A DNA stretch of 64,000 nt from Aquipluma nitroreducens (GCF_009689585.1 NZ_AP018694.1:2557001-2621000); one strand, 5' to 3'. Shown: positions 26,634 through 36,449, numbered from the stretch's first letter. A program made the numbers and translations. Notes: generated by a model not told the origin, from the sequence alone.

Positions 26634-28511
26634 ATGTTACCGTTTTACGATGTTATTGTAGTTGGAGGTGGTCATGCGGGATGTGAAGCGGCTGTGGCAG
26701 CGGCAAATTTGGGTTCAAGAACATTGTTAATTACAATGGATATGACCAAATATGCGCAAATGTCTTGTAATCCCGCTATGGGAGGAATTGCGAAAGGTCA
26801 AATTATTCGTGAAATTGATGCGCTTGGAGGTTTTTCCGGAATAGTTACTGATATGTCTAGCGTTCAGTTTCGTATGCTCAATAAATCGAAAGGTCCCGCA
26901 ATGTGGAGCCCAAGATCACAAAGTGATCGTGCAAGATTTACTGAAAACTGGAGAAATATTTTAGAGAATACCGCTAATTTGGATCTTTGGCAGGATGTAG
27001 TTGTTTCTCTTCATATAAAAGACAATGTGGTAGGTGGAGTGAAAACTAAGATAGGTGTTGACTTTTATTCTAGTTCTGTTATCCTTACAAATGGTACTTT
27101 CTTGAATGGTTTGATGCACATTGGCCGTTCGCAGATGGAAGGTGGTCGTATTGGCGAAAATTCTTCGTATCATATTTCAGATCAGTTATTTAATGTTGGT
27201 TTTAAGACTGGGAGGCTGAAAACAGGTACTCCTGTTCGGATTGATGGCAGATCTATTGATTTTTCGAAAATGGAGGAACAGAAGGGTGATGAAATCAGTT
27301 CTAAATTTTCATTTCTTCCTGAAATAAAAACTGAGTTGAAGCAGAAAAGTTGTTGGATTACCTATACAAATTCTACTGTTCATTCCATTTTAGAAACTGG
27401 GTTTGCTGATTCTCCCATGTATAATGGAACTATTGTTGGCAGTGGTCCACGGTATTGCCCAAGTATTGAATCCAAGATTGTTACTTTTGCCGAACGCACT
27501 TCTCATCAGCTTTTTCTGGAACCAGAGGGAGAAAAGACGATAGAATATTACCTTAACGGGTTTTCTTCAAGTCTACCTTGGGATATTCAGTTGAAAGCTT
27601 TAAAAGAAGTTCCTGGATTGGAAAATGTTAAGATTTTTAGACCAGGTTACGCCATTGAATATGATTATTTTGATCCTACTCAGTTGACACATACTCTCGA
27701 AACAAAATTAATTGAGAATCTTTTCTTTGCAGGCCAGATTAACGGAACCACTGGGTATGAAGAGGCGGCTGCGCAAGGTATTGTTGCAGGGATTAATGCA
27801 AGCTTAAAAGTAAAAGGATTAGAACCCTTTATTTTGAAACGTGATGAGGCTTATATTGGCGTTTTGGTTGATGACTTGGTTATGAAAGGAGTTGATGAAC
27901 CCTATCGAATGTTTACATCAAGAGCTGAATACCGAATTTTATTACGACAAGATAATGCTGATTTTAGACTTACTCCTCGTGCATATGAGATCGGATTAGC
28001 TACAAAAGAGCGCTTCGATTTGTATGTTGAAAAGCGAATTTGGGTTGATAAAATTGTTGAATTTGTCTCAAATTTTTCAATTAAACCTCAATTTGTGAAT
28101 CACATCCTAGAGCAAAAAGGTTCTTCAAGTTTGAAGCAGGGAGTAAAGTTTATTGACGTTATTCTTCGTCCTCAGATTTCGATCTTCGACTTGATTGAAG
28201 ATATCAAACCTTTTTCTGTGTTTTTGAGTGATGTTCCGAAGGATCGATTTACTGAGATTTTAGAGTCAGCCGAAATTGCGATAAAATATTCAGGGTATAT
28301 TGATCGTGAAAAATTAGTGGCTGATAAGTTTAGACGACTTGAAAATATAAGTATTACTGGTAGATTTGATTATCATCAAATTCATACAATTAGTACCGAA
28401 GCTAGACAAAAACTTACTGAAATTCAACCAGATACTATTGGTCAGGCTAGTCGGATTTCTGGGGTAAGTCCATCTGATATAAATGTGTTGTTGGTGTTGT
28501 TAGGAAGATAA
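26634..28511 (+). CDS. mnmG: tRNA uridine-5-carboxymethylaminomethyl modification enzyme MnmG (GidA)
   Basis: A 625-residue FAD protein, normal length. The FAD-binding motif [16 protein letters not shown] starts at residue 9, followed by [13 protein letters not shown], and the C-terminal helical domain ends [18 protein letters not shown]. With MnmE it places the cmnm5 group on wobble uridine of several tRNAs. It starts right after ybeY and precedes apt, separated from it by a parS-like palindrome. Confidence 0.98.
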   Translation: MLPFYDVIVVGGGHAGCEAAVAAANLGSRTLLITMDMTKYAQMSCNPAMGGIAKGQIIREIDALGGFSGIVTDMSSVQFRMLNKSKGPAMWSPRSQSDRARFTENWRNILENTANLDLWQDVVVSLHIKDNVVGGVKTKIGVDFYSSSVILTNGTFLNGLMHIGRSQMEGGRIGENSSYHISDQLFNVGFKTGRLKTGTPVRIDGRSIDFSKMEEQKGDEISSKFSFLPEIKTELKQKSCWITYTNSTVHSILETGFADSPMYNGTIVGSGPRYCPSIESKIVTFAERTSHQLFLEPEGEKTIEYYLNGFSSSLPWDIQLKALKEVPGLENVKIFRPGYAIEYDYFDPTQLTHTLETKLIENLFFAGQINGTTGYEEAAAQGIVAGINASLKVKGLEPFILKRDEAYIGVLVDDLVMKGVDEPYRMFTSRAEYRILLRQDNADFRLTPRAYEIGLATKERFDLYVEKRIWVDKIVEFVSNFSIKPQFVNHILEQKGSSSLKQGVKFIDVILRPQISIFDLIEDIKPFSVFLSDVPKDRFTEILESAEIAIKYSGYIDREKLVADKFRRLENISITGRFDYHQIHTISTEARQKLTEIQPDTIGQASRISGVSPSDINVLLVLLGR

Positions 28512-28527
28512 TGTTCCACGTGGAACT
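28512..28527. promoter_or_regulatory. parS-like palindrome (candidate ParB site)
   Basis: The 14-base perfect palindrome GTTCCAC/GTGGAAC at 28513-28526, preceded by T, gives 15 of 16 matches to the parS form TGTTCCACGTGGAACA. It occupies the 24-base gap between mnmG and apt, immediately after the mnmG stop. ParB-family proteins load at such sites for chromosome segregation. No parA or parB is in the window. Confidence 0.75.
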
Positions 28528-28535
28528 CTTAAAAA

Positions 28536-29060
28536 ATGATTATGGAATTAAAAAAATATGTTCGGACGGTGGAAGATTATCCAATTGAGGGTATAAGTTT
28601 TAAGGATATTACAACATTGTTAAAAGAGCCGACGGCTTTTAAAGATGTTGTCGATCAGATTTCAGAATATTGTCAGGGCAAGGGAATTACCAAAATTGTA
28701 TCGCTTGAGTCGCGTGGATTCATAGTGGGTGGTGCTGTAGCTTATTGCGTTAATGCAGGTTTTGTTCCGATTCGAAAAAAAGGAAAATTACCATCGCTTG
28801 TTATTAATGAGTCGTATGAATTGGAATACGGAGTCGATTCTATTGAAATGCATGTGGATGCTTTGACTGAGGATGATGTGGTATTAATTCATGATGATTT
28901 GCTCGCGACTGGCGGAACGGCTCTCGCCGCGCTTAATCTGGTTAAGCAAATGAATGTGAAGAAAATTTACTTCTCTTTTATTTGTGACTTGACATTCATT
29001 CAGACTGAAAAGAAAATTGAATTAGCGAATTACGAAACACATTCTGTAATTCAATATTAA
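28536..29060 (+). CDS. apt: Adenine phosphoribosyltransferase
   Basis: A 174-residue type I phosphoribosyltransferase. The PRPP loop is VVLIHDDLLATGGTA, and the N-terminal EDYPIEGISFKDITTLL and SLESRGFIVGGAVAY are specific to Apt. It salvages adenine to AMP. A second ATG six bases downstream (MELKKYVRT) is an equally good start. It sits between mnmG and uvrC in one run. Confidence 0.97.
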   Translation: MIMELKKYVRTVEDYPIEGISFKDITTLLKEPTAFKDVVDQISEYCQGKGITKIVSLESRGFIVGGAVAYCVNAGFVPIRKKGKLPSLVINESYELEYGVDSIEMHVDALTEDDVVLIHDDLLATGGTALAALNLVKQMNVKKIYFSFICDLTFIQTEKKIELANYETHSVIQY

Positions 29061-29084
29061 TCGCCTAAGTTTAGTTTATTTCTG

Positions 29085-30893
29085 ATGGTTTCAAAAAATG
29101 CTGAATATCTGCGGTCTTTAGTTTCTGTTCTTCCTGACCAGCCTGGAATATATCAGTATTTTGATCAGAGTGGAAAAATCATTTATGTCGGAAAAGCAAA
29201 GAACTTAAAAAAACGGGTTAGTTCGTACTTTAAGAAAACACAGGAGAACCGCAAAACAGAATTGCTTGTTCGAAATATTGCCGACATTAGGCACATGGTT
29301 GTTGAAACCGAACAAGATGCTTTATTGCTCGAAAATAATCTGATCAAGAAATATCAGCCTCGATATAACATCAGGCTGAAAGATGACAAGACTTATCCTT
29401 GGATTGTTATCAAGAACGAGCGCTTTCCACGAGTATTTCAAACCCGAAATGTGATCAAAGATGGATCAGGTTATTTTGGTCCATACACCTCCATACTTAC
29501 AGTTCGTACACTTTTGGAGTTTTTTCGCAAACTTTATAAATTGCGTAATTGCAAACTAAATTTAGCTGAGGAGCAAATACGCCAAGGAAAATTTAAGGTC
29601 TGTTTGGAGTATCATATAGGAAATTGTTTAGGTCCTTGTGTCGGAAAGTTGGATCATGATCAATACATGAAAAGTATTGATCAAATAAAGGAGATATTGA
29701 AAGGAAATATTTCAGGAGTTATTAAATATCTCAAGGATTTGATGCGACAATATTCTTTGGAAATGAAATTTGAAGACGCAGCTCTTATTAAGGAGAAACT
29801 TGATTTGCTTGAAAAATTTCAATCTCGCTCAACGGTTGTGAGCAATTCAATAAGTGATGTAGATGTTTTTTCGATTGATCAGGATGAAAATTTTGCGTAT
29901 GTCAATTATCTGAAAATAATGAGTGGAGCCATCATGCAAACTTACACCATGGAAATTAAGAAGGTGCTTGATGAATCTCCGGCAGAATTACTCGAATTTG
30001 CGATCATTGATATTCGACAGAAAATATTCAGCAATGCAAAGGAAATTCTTGTGCCATTTAAATTAGATTTTAATTTAGAAGGAGTGAAGCTGCAAATTCC
30101 GAAGCAGGGAGATAAAAAGAAACTTCTCGATTTGTCTGAACGGAATGCTAAATATTTCCGATTAGAGAAAATGAAACATGTAGTTATTTCGAAGGCCGAG
30201 CAGAATGCAAATCGGATTCTGGAAACGATGAAGAAAGATTTGCAACTTAAAGTTCAGCCAACTCATATTGAATGTTTCGACAACAGTAATTTGCAAGGCA
30301 CAAATCCTGTTTCTTCGTGTGTGGTTTTTCGTGATGCTCGTCCTTTCAAAAAGGACTACCGGCATTTCAATGTAAAAACAGTAGTGGGGCCAGATGATTT
30401 TGCGTCAATGGAAGAAGTGGTTTATCGTCGTTACAAGCGATTGCTCGAAGAAGAAAAATCGTTACCGCAGTTAATTGTGATTGATGGAGGAAAAGGACAA
30501 CTTGGAGCTGCTCTGAATTCGTTGGAAAAATTGGGACTTCGTGGAAAGGTTGCAATTATTGGAATTGCCAAACGCCTTGAGGAAATTTATTTCCCTGGCG
30601 ATTCGGTTCCGCTTTATCTTGACAAAAATTCGGAAACCTTAAAATTAATTCAGCACTTACGAGATGAGGCACATCGGTTCGGAATTACTTTTCACCGAAA
30701 TAAAAGATCAAACGAATTTATAAAATCTGAACTTGAAAGTATATCTGGAATAGGAGAGAAGACCCGAACTGCGCTTTTGACGCGTTTTAAGAGTGTCGAG
30801 AATCTCAAAAACCAAGGCTTCCGTGAGGTTGCAGATGAAATAGGCGATTCTAAAGCACGTTTGATATTTGATTTTTACAAGCTAACCTATTGA
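29085..30893 (+). CDS. uvrC: UvrABC system protein C
   Basis: A 602-residue nucleotide-excision-repair endonuclease. Domains in order: GIY-YIG nuclease (GIYQYFDQSGKIIYVGKAKN, residues about 21-40), a cysteine-containing region (CKLNLAEEQ...CLEYHIGNCLGPC), UVR motif (about 205-240), RNase H-like second nuclease (ECFDNSNLQGTNPV, IVIDGGKGQL-type) and C-terminal helix-hairpin-helix (SISGIGEKTRTALL). It makes the 3' and 5' cuts beside UvrB-marked damage. It ends 25 bases after apt began the same transcript and finishes at a hairpin terminator. Confidence 0.98.
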   Translation: MVSKNAEYLRSLVSVLPDQPGIYQYFDQSGKIIYVGKAKNLKKRVSSYFKKTQENRKTELLVRNIADIRHMVVETEQDALLLENNLIKKYQPRYNIRLKDDKTYPWIVIKNERFPRVFQTRNVIKDGSGYFGPYTSILTVRTLLEFFRKLYKLRNCKLNLAEEQIRQGKFKVCLEYHIGNCLGPCVGKLDHDQYMKSIDQIKEILKGNISGVIKYLKDLMRQYSLEMKFEDAALIKEKLDLLEKFQSRSTVVSNSISDVDVFSIDQDENFAYVNYLKIMSGAIMQTYTMEIKKVLDESPAELLEFAIIDIRQKIFSNAKEILVPFKLDFNLEGVKLQIPKQGDKKKLLDLSERNAKYFRLEKMKHVVISKAEQNANRILETMKKDLQLKVQPTHIECFDNSNLQGTNPVSSCVVFRDARPFKKDYRHFNVKTVVGPDDFASMEEVVYRRYKRLLEEEKSLPQLIVIDGGKGQLGAALNSLEKLGLRGKVAIIGIAKRLEEIYFPGDSVPLYLDKNSETLKLIQHLRDEAHRFGITFHRNKRSNEFIKSELESISGIGEKTRTALLTRFKSVENLKNQGFREVADEIGDSKARLIFDFYKLTY

Positions 30894-30895
30894 AA

Positions 30896-30932
30896 TAAAA
30901 AAGCTTAAACCAGTAAGATTTAAGCCTTTTTT
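30896..30932. terminator. Bidirectional terminator between uvrC and rsgA
   Basis: GCTTAAA (30903-30909) pairs with TTTAAGC (30919-30925), flanked by six A residues on the left and a T-run (30927-30932) on the right. It serves the converging uvrC and rsgA transcripts. Confidence 0.8.
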
Positions 30933-30957
30933 GTGTCATTTATTCTGTTGAAATAGA

Positions 30958-31902
30958 TCAATTTCGATATTTTTCCTCTCCTTCGAGCAGTCCAAGGTAC
31001 GAAGTGTATCTACTAAGTGCAATTTTTCCTTCTTCAACTGATTTTTTCACTGCACAATGAGGTTCGTGAGTGTGGGTACAATTGTAATACTGACATTCAT
31101 TCAAAAGTCTGAAAATTTCAGGAAAGTAGTGTGAGATTTCTTCTTTTTCCATTTCGAGAACGCCGAAACCTTTTATCCCAGGAGTATCAATGATGTAACC
31201 GCCAAAATCAAGTTCATACATTTCAGAATTGGTAGTGGTGTGTTTTCCTGAAAAATGTGCTTCAGAAATTTCTCCGGTTTTCAAAACGATGTTCGATAGC
31301 ATCGAATTGATGATTGTCGATTTTCCAACTCCTGAATGACCTGAAAAAACATTTGTTTTATTGGTCATCATTTGTCTGAGGTTATGAATTCCAATCTCTT
31401 TTTTTGCTGAAATTTTCAAACATTGGTATCCTGCCATTTCATAAATTTCGATCAGTGAATTCATCGCAGCCGTTTGCTCATCGTTGTAAAGATCAATTTT
31501 GTTGAAAATGAGGTGGCAGGGAATTCGGTAGGCTTCAGCAGAAACCAAAAAACGATCGATGAAAGTTGTAGTTGTAACCGGAAATTGAATGGTCACGATC
31601 AAGAATGCCTGATCGATATTTGCTGCTATAATGTGTGATTCTTTGGATAGATTGGGTGATTTGCGTATGATGTAATTGTTTCTTGGCCAAATTTTATGAA
31701 TTAGACCAACTACCTGACTGCCAATATTATTGTCTTCGTTTGATTCAATAATTTCAACATGATCACCAACAGCAATAGGGTTCGTACTTCTGATTCCTTT
31801 TAGTCGTAAATTTCCTTTGATTCTGCTTTCAATCAAGTTGCCTTCTTCTGTTTTTACCGTGTACCAACTACCGGTTGATTTAATAACAATACCTTTTTTC
31901 AA
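30958..31902 (-). CDS. rsgA: Ribosome small subunit-dependent GTPase A
   Basis: A 314-residue circularly permuted GTPase. The order is OB fold, then G4 (NKIDLY), then G1 (GHSGVGKST) and G3 (DTPGIKGFG), which defines RsgA. The C-terminal zinc region is CQYYNCTHTHEPHC. It acts in late 30S assembly. It is divergent from xth with a 74-base gap. Confidence 0.97.
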   Translation of the reverse strand: MKKGIVIKSTGSWYTVKTEEGNLIESRIKGNLRLKGIRSTNPIAVGDHVEIIESNEDNNIGSQVVGLIHKIWPRNNYIIRKSPNLSKESHIIAANIDQAFLIVTIQFPVTTTTFIDRFLVSAEAYRIPCHLIFNKIDLYNDEQTAAMNSLIEIYEMAGYQCLKISAKKEIGIHNLRQMMTNKTNVFSGHSGVGKSTIINSMLSNIVLKTGEISEAHFSGKHTTTNSEMYELDFGGYIIDTPGIKGFGVLEMEKEEISHYFPEIFRLLNECQYYNCTHTHEPHCAVKKSVEEGKIALSRYTSYLGLLEGEEKYRN

Positions 31903-31976
31903 TGTATATTTTTGCTTTAAATTAATTCGTTATACTTTCGCAATTCATTTAATATGAATCAAAAGTAGTAAAATTT

Positions 31977-32744
31977 GTGAAAAGGATTTTAAGCTATAAT
32001 GTAAATGGAATCCGTTCGGCAATCGGGAAGGGATTATTCGATTTTTTAGTGGAAGTTAATCCTGATATTGTTTGTTTTCAGGAAACTAAGGCTCAACTTG
32101 GTCAAATGCACGAATTGGAATTTGAAAAACTGGGCTATCATCCTTTTGCTTTCTCTGCGGAAAAAAGGGGCTATAGCGGGGTCGCAATCTTTTCAAAACT
32201 GGAACCTGATCTGGTGGTTTACGGTATGAATAATGAAAAATATGACAGTGAAGGAAGGGTTATTCGTGCTGATTTTGGTGATATTTCTGTGATTAGCGTA
32301 TATTTCCCTTCCGGAACAACAGGTGGTAACAGGCAGGCTTTCAAAATGGATTTTCTTTCAGATTTTCAAAATTACCTTACTGAATTGAGAAAAACGAGAA
32401 GTAAATTGATTATTTCGGGTGATTACAATATCTGTAGGTTGTGGATTGATATTCATAATCCTGAAAAACAACAAGATACATCTGGTTTTTTGCCTGAGGA
32501 ACGGGAATGGTTTGCTAATTTTGTGGAGGACGGCTATGTGGATAGTTTTCGTGAATTCAATCAGGAAAAACATCAATTTTCGTGGTGGAGTTATCGGGCT
32601 GGAGCACGACAGAACAACAAAGGTTGGCGAATTGATTATCATATGATCACCAGCAACTTAAAAGATAAATTAGTAAATGCTAAAATTTTACCGATGGCTG
32701 TTCATTCTGATCACTGTCCGGTTTTAGTTGATGTAGATTTTTGA
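31977..32744 (+). CDS. xth: Exodeoxyribonuclease III (Xth-type AP endonuclease)
   Basis: A 255-residue endonuclease/exonuclease/phosphatase-fold enzyme. Catalytic blocks: SYNVNGIRSA, CFQETKAQ, SGDYNICRLWIDIHNP and HSDHCPV. It cuts AP sites and trims 3' ends in base-excision repair. The start is GTG at 31977 (VKRILSYNVNG); no ATG lies in a suitable place. It is followed after one base by the DUF4421 gene. Confidence 0.95.
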   Translation: MKRILSYNVNGIRSAIGKGLFDFLVEVNPDIVCFQETKAQLGQMHELEFEKLGYHPFAFSAEKRGYSGVAIFSKLEPDLVVYGMNNEKYDSEGRVIRADFGDISVISVYFPSGTTGGNRQAFKMDFLSDFQNYLTELRKTRSKLIISGDYNICRLWIDIHNPEKQQDTSGFLPEEREWFANFVEDGYVDSFREFNQEKHQFSWWSYRAGARQNNKGWRIDYHMITSNLKDKLVNAKILPMAVHSDHCPVLVDVDF

Positions 32745-32745
32745 C

Positions 32746-33762
32746 ATGCGTAAAATTTTAATTGTCTTTTGTTTCTTGATTTTATATTTTTCTGCTGAAT
32801 CCAAATCATTGAAGGGTTATTTAAAAGCAAAAAAGGATACAAATTACATCGAGAGTTATTATAATGATTTGATTATTAGAATGTATTCAGGAGAAAAGAC
32901 TCATTCACTTGATTTGAGTGATTTAAATAGTTCTTATCATTTGAAATACCTTCCTAACGGTTATTTCAACTTGGGTGCTGGTGTTAATTTCAGATCATTC
33001 GGTCTTAGTTTGGCAACAAAAGTTCCTATATTTCAAAACAGTGAGTTTAAGCATGGTGAGACCAAACGAATTGGAATTCAGAGCTATATTTACTCAAGTA
33101 AGTTTACGATTGATCTTTTAACTTCCTTTTTGAAAGGATATTATTTGGTTAATTCCTCATCTCATCTATCTTCATACACGAAAGATAAGGATTACCAACG
33201 TCCTGATATTTCGTCAGCAAACATCGGGATAAGTGTAAATTACATTTTTAATAACTCTCGTTTTTCATATCGCGCGGCTTTTAGCGATACCGAACGACAG
33301 AAAAAAAGTGCAGGTTCATTATTAGCTGGTGGAAGTATCATTTCTTATCGAACTAAGGCTGATTCTTCAATTGTTCCACGTGAAATTGATCCTAAGTATT
33401 TTTTAAAATCAAGAGAAATATCAAAATCTGGTGTTTTAGCTTTTAATGCAAACATTGGATATGCCTATTCTCTGATATTTCTTCGGAATGGAATATTTAC
33501 ATTGTCGTATATTTTAGGTACTGGTGTTCAGGACAATACGTTTGGTGGGGAAGTGGATAGTGAGATTAATCGGTGGCGATTCAGTATGAATCATTCCGGC
33601 CGAATAGGAATTGGTTATCGGTTTAATCGGTATTACCTGCGAATAGGAATTATTCGTTCTACTCAATATACTAATTTGAAATACAATGATTTGGGTATTG
33701 GTAATGGAACTAATTTTATGCAAATTTCTTTGGGAAAAAGATTTACACTGCGAAAAGAGTAA
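32746..33762 (+). CDS. DUF4421 family outer-surface beta protein
   Basis: A 338-residue protein with a Sec signal peptide (about residues 1-19) and a beta-strand-rich body with aromatic-ended strands (GYFNLGAGVNFRSFGLSLA, GIGYRFNRYYLRIGI), ending in a strand closing on Phe/Leu. I assign it to DUF4421, a Bacteroidota family thought to form outer-membrane barrels. Function unknown. It follows xth with a one-base gap and ends at a bidirectional terminator. It contains the second parS-like site inside its coding region. Confidence 0.78.
   Translation: MRKILIVFCFLILYFSAESKSLKGYLKAKKDTNYIESYYNDLIIRMYSGEKTHSLDLSDLNSSYHLKYLPNGYFNLGAGVNFRSFGLSLATKVPIFQNSEFKHGETKRIGIQSYIYSSKFTIDLLTSFLKGYYLVNSSSHLSSYTKDKDYQRPDISSANIGISVNYIFNNSRFSYRAAFSDTERQKKSAGSLLAGGSIISYRTKADSSIVPREIDPKYFLKSREISKSGVLAFNANIGYAYSLIFLRNGIFTLSYILGTGVQDNTFGGEVDSEINRWRFSMNHSGRIGIGYRFNRYYLRIGIIRSTQYTNLKYNDLGIGNGTNFMQISLGKRFTLRKE
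33372..33387. promoter_or_regulatory. Second parS-like site, inside a coding region
   Basis: TGTTCCACGTGAAATT matches the general parS form TGTTNCACGTGAAACA at all but the last two positions. It lies within the DUF4421 gene (codons for IVPREI), 4.9 kb from the site after mnmG. Two related sites this close are less likely to be chance than one. Confidence 0.55.
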
Positions 33763-33765
33763 TAA

Positions 33766-33793
33766 AAAAGGCCTTCAATGATGAAAGCCTTTT
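33766..33793. terminator. Bidirectional terminator
   Basis: AAAAGGCCTTCA (33766-33777) pairs with TGAAAGCCTTTT (33782-33793) with one mismatch and a 4-base loop. It lies between the converging DUF4421 and tdh genes. Confidence 0.8.
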
Positions 33794-33815
33794 CTGTAAA
33801 TGTTATGTTAATATT

Positions 33816-34844
33816 TTATTCCCAATCCAGAATGATTTTTCCGCAATTTCCTTCTTCCATTATCCTGAATGCTTCCTGATAATCATCTGCTGGAAACCGG
33901 TGAGTTATCACTGGGGCAATATCTAATCCGTGTGAAAGCATCATTTCCATCTGGTACCAGGTTTCGTACATTTCTCGGCCATATATTCCTTTCATTGTCA
34001 AACCTTTAAATATAAGTTTGCTCCAATTAATTTGGGTTGAAGATGGTAGAAGGCCTAATAATGATATTTTACCTCCGTTGTACATATTCTCGACCATGTC
34101 GCCAAATGCAGCAGAAGATCCGCTGCATTCAAGACCAATATCGAAACCGCCTACCATTCCCAGCGATTTCATGGCATCTTTTATACTTTCAGTGCGAGGG
34201 TCAATAACTTTCGTGGCACCCATTTTAAGGGCCAAATTACGGCGATATTCGCTTAAATCGGTACCAACTATATAACGGGCCCCTGCGTACTTACAAACGG
34301 CTGTAGCCATCGCTCCGATGGGTCCACCGATTCCGGTAATTAAAACATCTTCTCCAAGAAGTGGAAAAGACAGTGCCGTGTGGGTTGCATTGCCCAACGG
34401 ATCCATTATCGACATTAATTCGTCTGATATCCGATCATCAACTTTCAACACATTTGAAGCTGGAACCGCAACATATTCAGCAAAACCACCGTCGCGGTTA
34501 ACGCCAATTCCAACTGTATGATCACAAATATGTTGCCGTCCACGCCTACAGTTTCGGCAAAAACCGCATGAAATATGTCCTTCTACGGTAACCCTATCCC
34601 CGATAAAAACTCGCGATACTTCCGAGCCTTTTTCAACTACGGTTCCCATGTATTCGTGTCCGATAACAAGTGGGGTTTTGATGGTATTTTGTGCCCATTC
34701 GTCCCATTTGTATATATGCAAATCGGTTCCGCAGATTGCTGATTTTTTGATTTTGATTAAAACATCGTTTGGACCAATAACGGGCATTGGAACATCCGTC
34801 ATCCAAATTCCTTTTTCAGGTTTGATTTTTACAATTGCTTTCAT
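33816..34844 (-). CDS. tdh: L-threonine 3-dehydrogenase
   Basis: A 342-residue zinc-dependent medium-chain dehydrogenase from ATG 34844 (MKAIVKIKPEKG); an ATG nine codons upstream adds a non-family tail. Catalytic zinc region: AICGTDLHIYKWDEWA and GHEYMG. Structural zinc cysteines: CGFCRNCRRGRQHIC. Rossmann motif: GIGGPIGAMATAV. Tdh oxidises threonine to 2-amino-3-ketobutyrate, normally followed by Kbl, which is not here. The TDH-specific YKWDEWA makes the assignment better than a general alcohol dehydrogenase. Confidence 0.92.
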   Translation of the reverse strand: MKAIVKIKPEKGIWMTDVPMPVIGPNDVLIKIKKSAICGTDLHIYKWDEWAQNTIKTPLVIGHEYMGTVVEKGSEVSRVFIGDRVTVEGHISCGFCRNCRRGRQHICDHTVGIGVNRDGGFAEYVAVPASNVLKVDDRISDELMSIMDPLGNATHTALSFPLLGEDVLITGIGGPIGAMATAVCKYAGARYIVGTDLSEYRRNLALKMGATKVIDPRTESIKDAMKSLGMVGGFDIGLECSGSSAAFGDMVENMYNGGKISLLGLLPSSTQINWSKLIFKGLTMKGIYGREMYETWYQMEMMLSHGLDIAPVITHRFPADDYQEAFRIMEEGNCGKIILDWE

Positions 34845-34940
34845 TGTTCTAGTATGATAAATGTGATACAATATTAGTGGGTTCAGAAATTATAATATAG
34901 AATGAAAATCATGTTTATTTACGACCCAGTAACTTATCAT

Positions 34941-34981
34941 AAAAATAGCCGCAGATAGATTAAATATCTGCGGCTATTTTT
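34941..34981 (-). terminator. Strong hairpin terminator of the GH32 gene
   Basis: A perfect 17-base stem: 34941-34957 (AAAAATAGCCGCAGATA) with 34965-34981, loop GATTAAA. It is just past the GH32 stop and reads into T-rich sequence on the minus strand. Confidence 0.85.
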
Positions 34982-34997
34982 CTTGATGTGGAGCGAA

Positions 34998-36449
34998 TTA
35001 TTTTTCTTTCTGCCAAATTGATTTCATGGGATATACCTCAAGTTTTTCAACAAATAGTTCGCCTCCTGTATTGTAAAGGTATAGGCCGTAAGCTTTATCG
35101 CTTGGTGTAAAGCAAGAACTCATGGCTACTTTTCCGTCGTTTGCAAAAATTTCAATCGAACTTCTGTCCAATAGAATATCAAGCTTTAACATGCCGTCAA
35201 CTGGCTCAACTACAGCCGATTTTCCTAAGCACGTAAGAGTGTTTGTTTTTGTTGTGTAAGTAATTTCAGTTCCGTTGTTTTTCTTATCCAGACGAACTAC
35301 AAATCCAAAACTATCAGCAGTTTTAACTTTAAAGCTACCAATGATGTGTAAACAATCGTCTTTTACTCCATGGGCAAGGTTTTTATTGATTCCCGGAATA
35401 AGGTTTTTATTCTGCCAAATTTCTCCCTTTGAGTGCAGAAGTTCTATTTCTTTAATGGGTTTTCGAACCAATTTAATACCATCAATGTATTTTTTTAGTG
35501 AAAGTTCGCATGGGAAAGTCATTTGGCCTTTAAATGGCATCCCCGGAAATTCGCCGCCTCTCATCCAGGCAATCTGGATTGTTCTTCCATCGCTTTCCGG
35601 AATATTGCTCCATGTTTGTGTGGCGTAATAGTTTGCCCCGTAATCACTTTTCATTTTCGATGATTCGGCAGTAAATTTTTCACCATCAAATGAGCCAATT
35701 AAATAGCTGCCATCGCCATCAAATAGAACCCACTTTTTATCATCGGCTCTGCGGTTAACCGATAATTCAACTAAATCGGGGCATTCGAAAAAGCCCGGAA
35801 TATGATTTTTAAATTGCCAATCAATCAGGTTTTTTGAAGTATAAAATGAAACTCCTTTTTGCGAATCATCGTTATTTGGCTTTCGGTAAATAACCAAGAC
35901 ATATTGCTTGCTTCCTTCGTGCCAGAAGACTTTGGGGTCGCGGGCATCGTCGGTTGCATCGTACGCAATAATCGGATTTTTATCATACTTTTTCCATGTT
36001 CTTCCTTTGTCGTTACTGTAGGCAAGGCGTTGTCCGCATTTAGGACTGGTATAAAACAACAAAATGGTTTTTTCTTCTCCTGATTGCAGGCCAGTTACAT
36101 TATTCAGATCGACCAAACCGCTCCCCGAAAATTCAGTACAATCTACCGAATCTTTCGAATCATTATCAGGAAAAAGCGCTATTGGCAAGTGTTCCCAGTG
36201 CACCAAATCGGGGCTTACGGCATGCCCCCAGTGCATGAATCCCCATTCATTCCCGAAAGGATTGTACTGATAGAACATGTGATATTCACCCTTGTAATAA
36301 ACCAATCCGTTTGGATCGTTATGCCAGTTTTTTTCAGGTGTAAAATGAAATTGGGGACGATAAATTTCATCGAATAATTTAACTGGTTTTTCGGCTGAGA
36401 CTGTAAATGAGGCAATAAAAATAATGAAAAGTAAAAAAGGAAACTTCAT
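34998..36449 (-). CDS. Glycoside hydrolase family 32 (levanase/invertase-type)
   Basis: A 483-residue exported enzyme with a signal peptide (about residues 1-19). The GH32 five-bladed propeller carries the nucleophile motif WHNDPNG, the ARDPKVF transition-state motif and the acid/base motif FECPDL. A C-terminal beta-sandwich ends with DRSSIEIFANDGKVAM. It hydrolyses fructosyl bonds in sucrose, inulin or levan; specificity is not clear. There is no SusCD pair or fructokinase beside it, so it is not in a classic fructan locus. Confidence 0.93.
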   Translation of the reverse strand: MKFPFLLFIIFIASFTVSAEKPVKLFDEIYRPQFHFTPEKNWHNDPNGLVYYKGEYHMFYQYNPFGNEWGFMHWGHAVSPDLVHWEHLPIALFPDNDSKDSVDCTEFSGSGLVDLNNVTGLQSGEEKTILLFYTSPKCGQRLAYSNDKGRTWKKYDKNPIIAYDATDDARDPKVFWHEGSKQYVLVIYRKPNNDDSQKGVSFYTSKNLIDWQFKNHIPGFFECPDLVELSVNRRADDKKWVLFDGDGSYLIGSFDGEKFTAESSKMKSDYGANYYATQTWSNIPESDGRTIQIAWMRGGEFPGMPFKGQMTFPCELSLKKYIDGIKLVRKPIKEIELLHSKGEIWQNKNLIPGINKNLAHGVKDDCLHIIGSFKVKTADSFGFVVRLDKKNNGTEITYTTKTNTLTCLGKSAVVEPVDGMLKLDILLDRSSIEIFANDGKVAMSSCFTPSDKAYGLYLYNTGGELFVEKLEVYPMKSIWQKEK

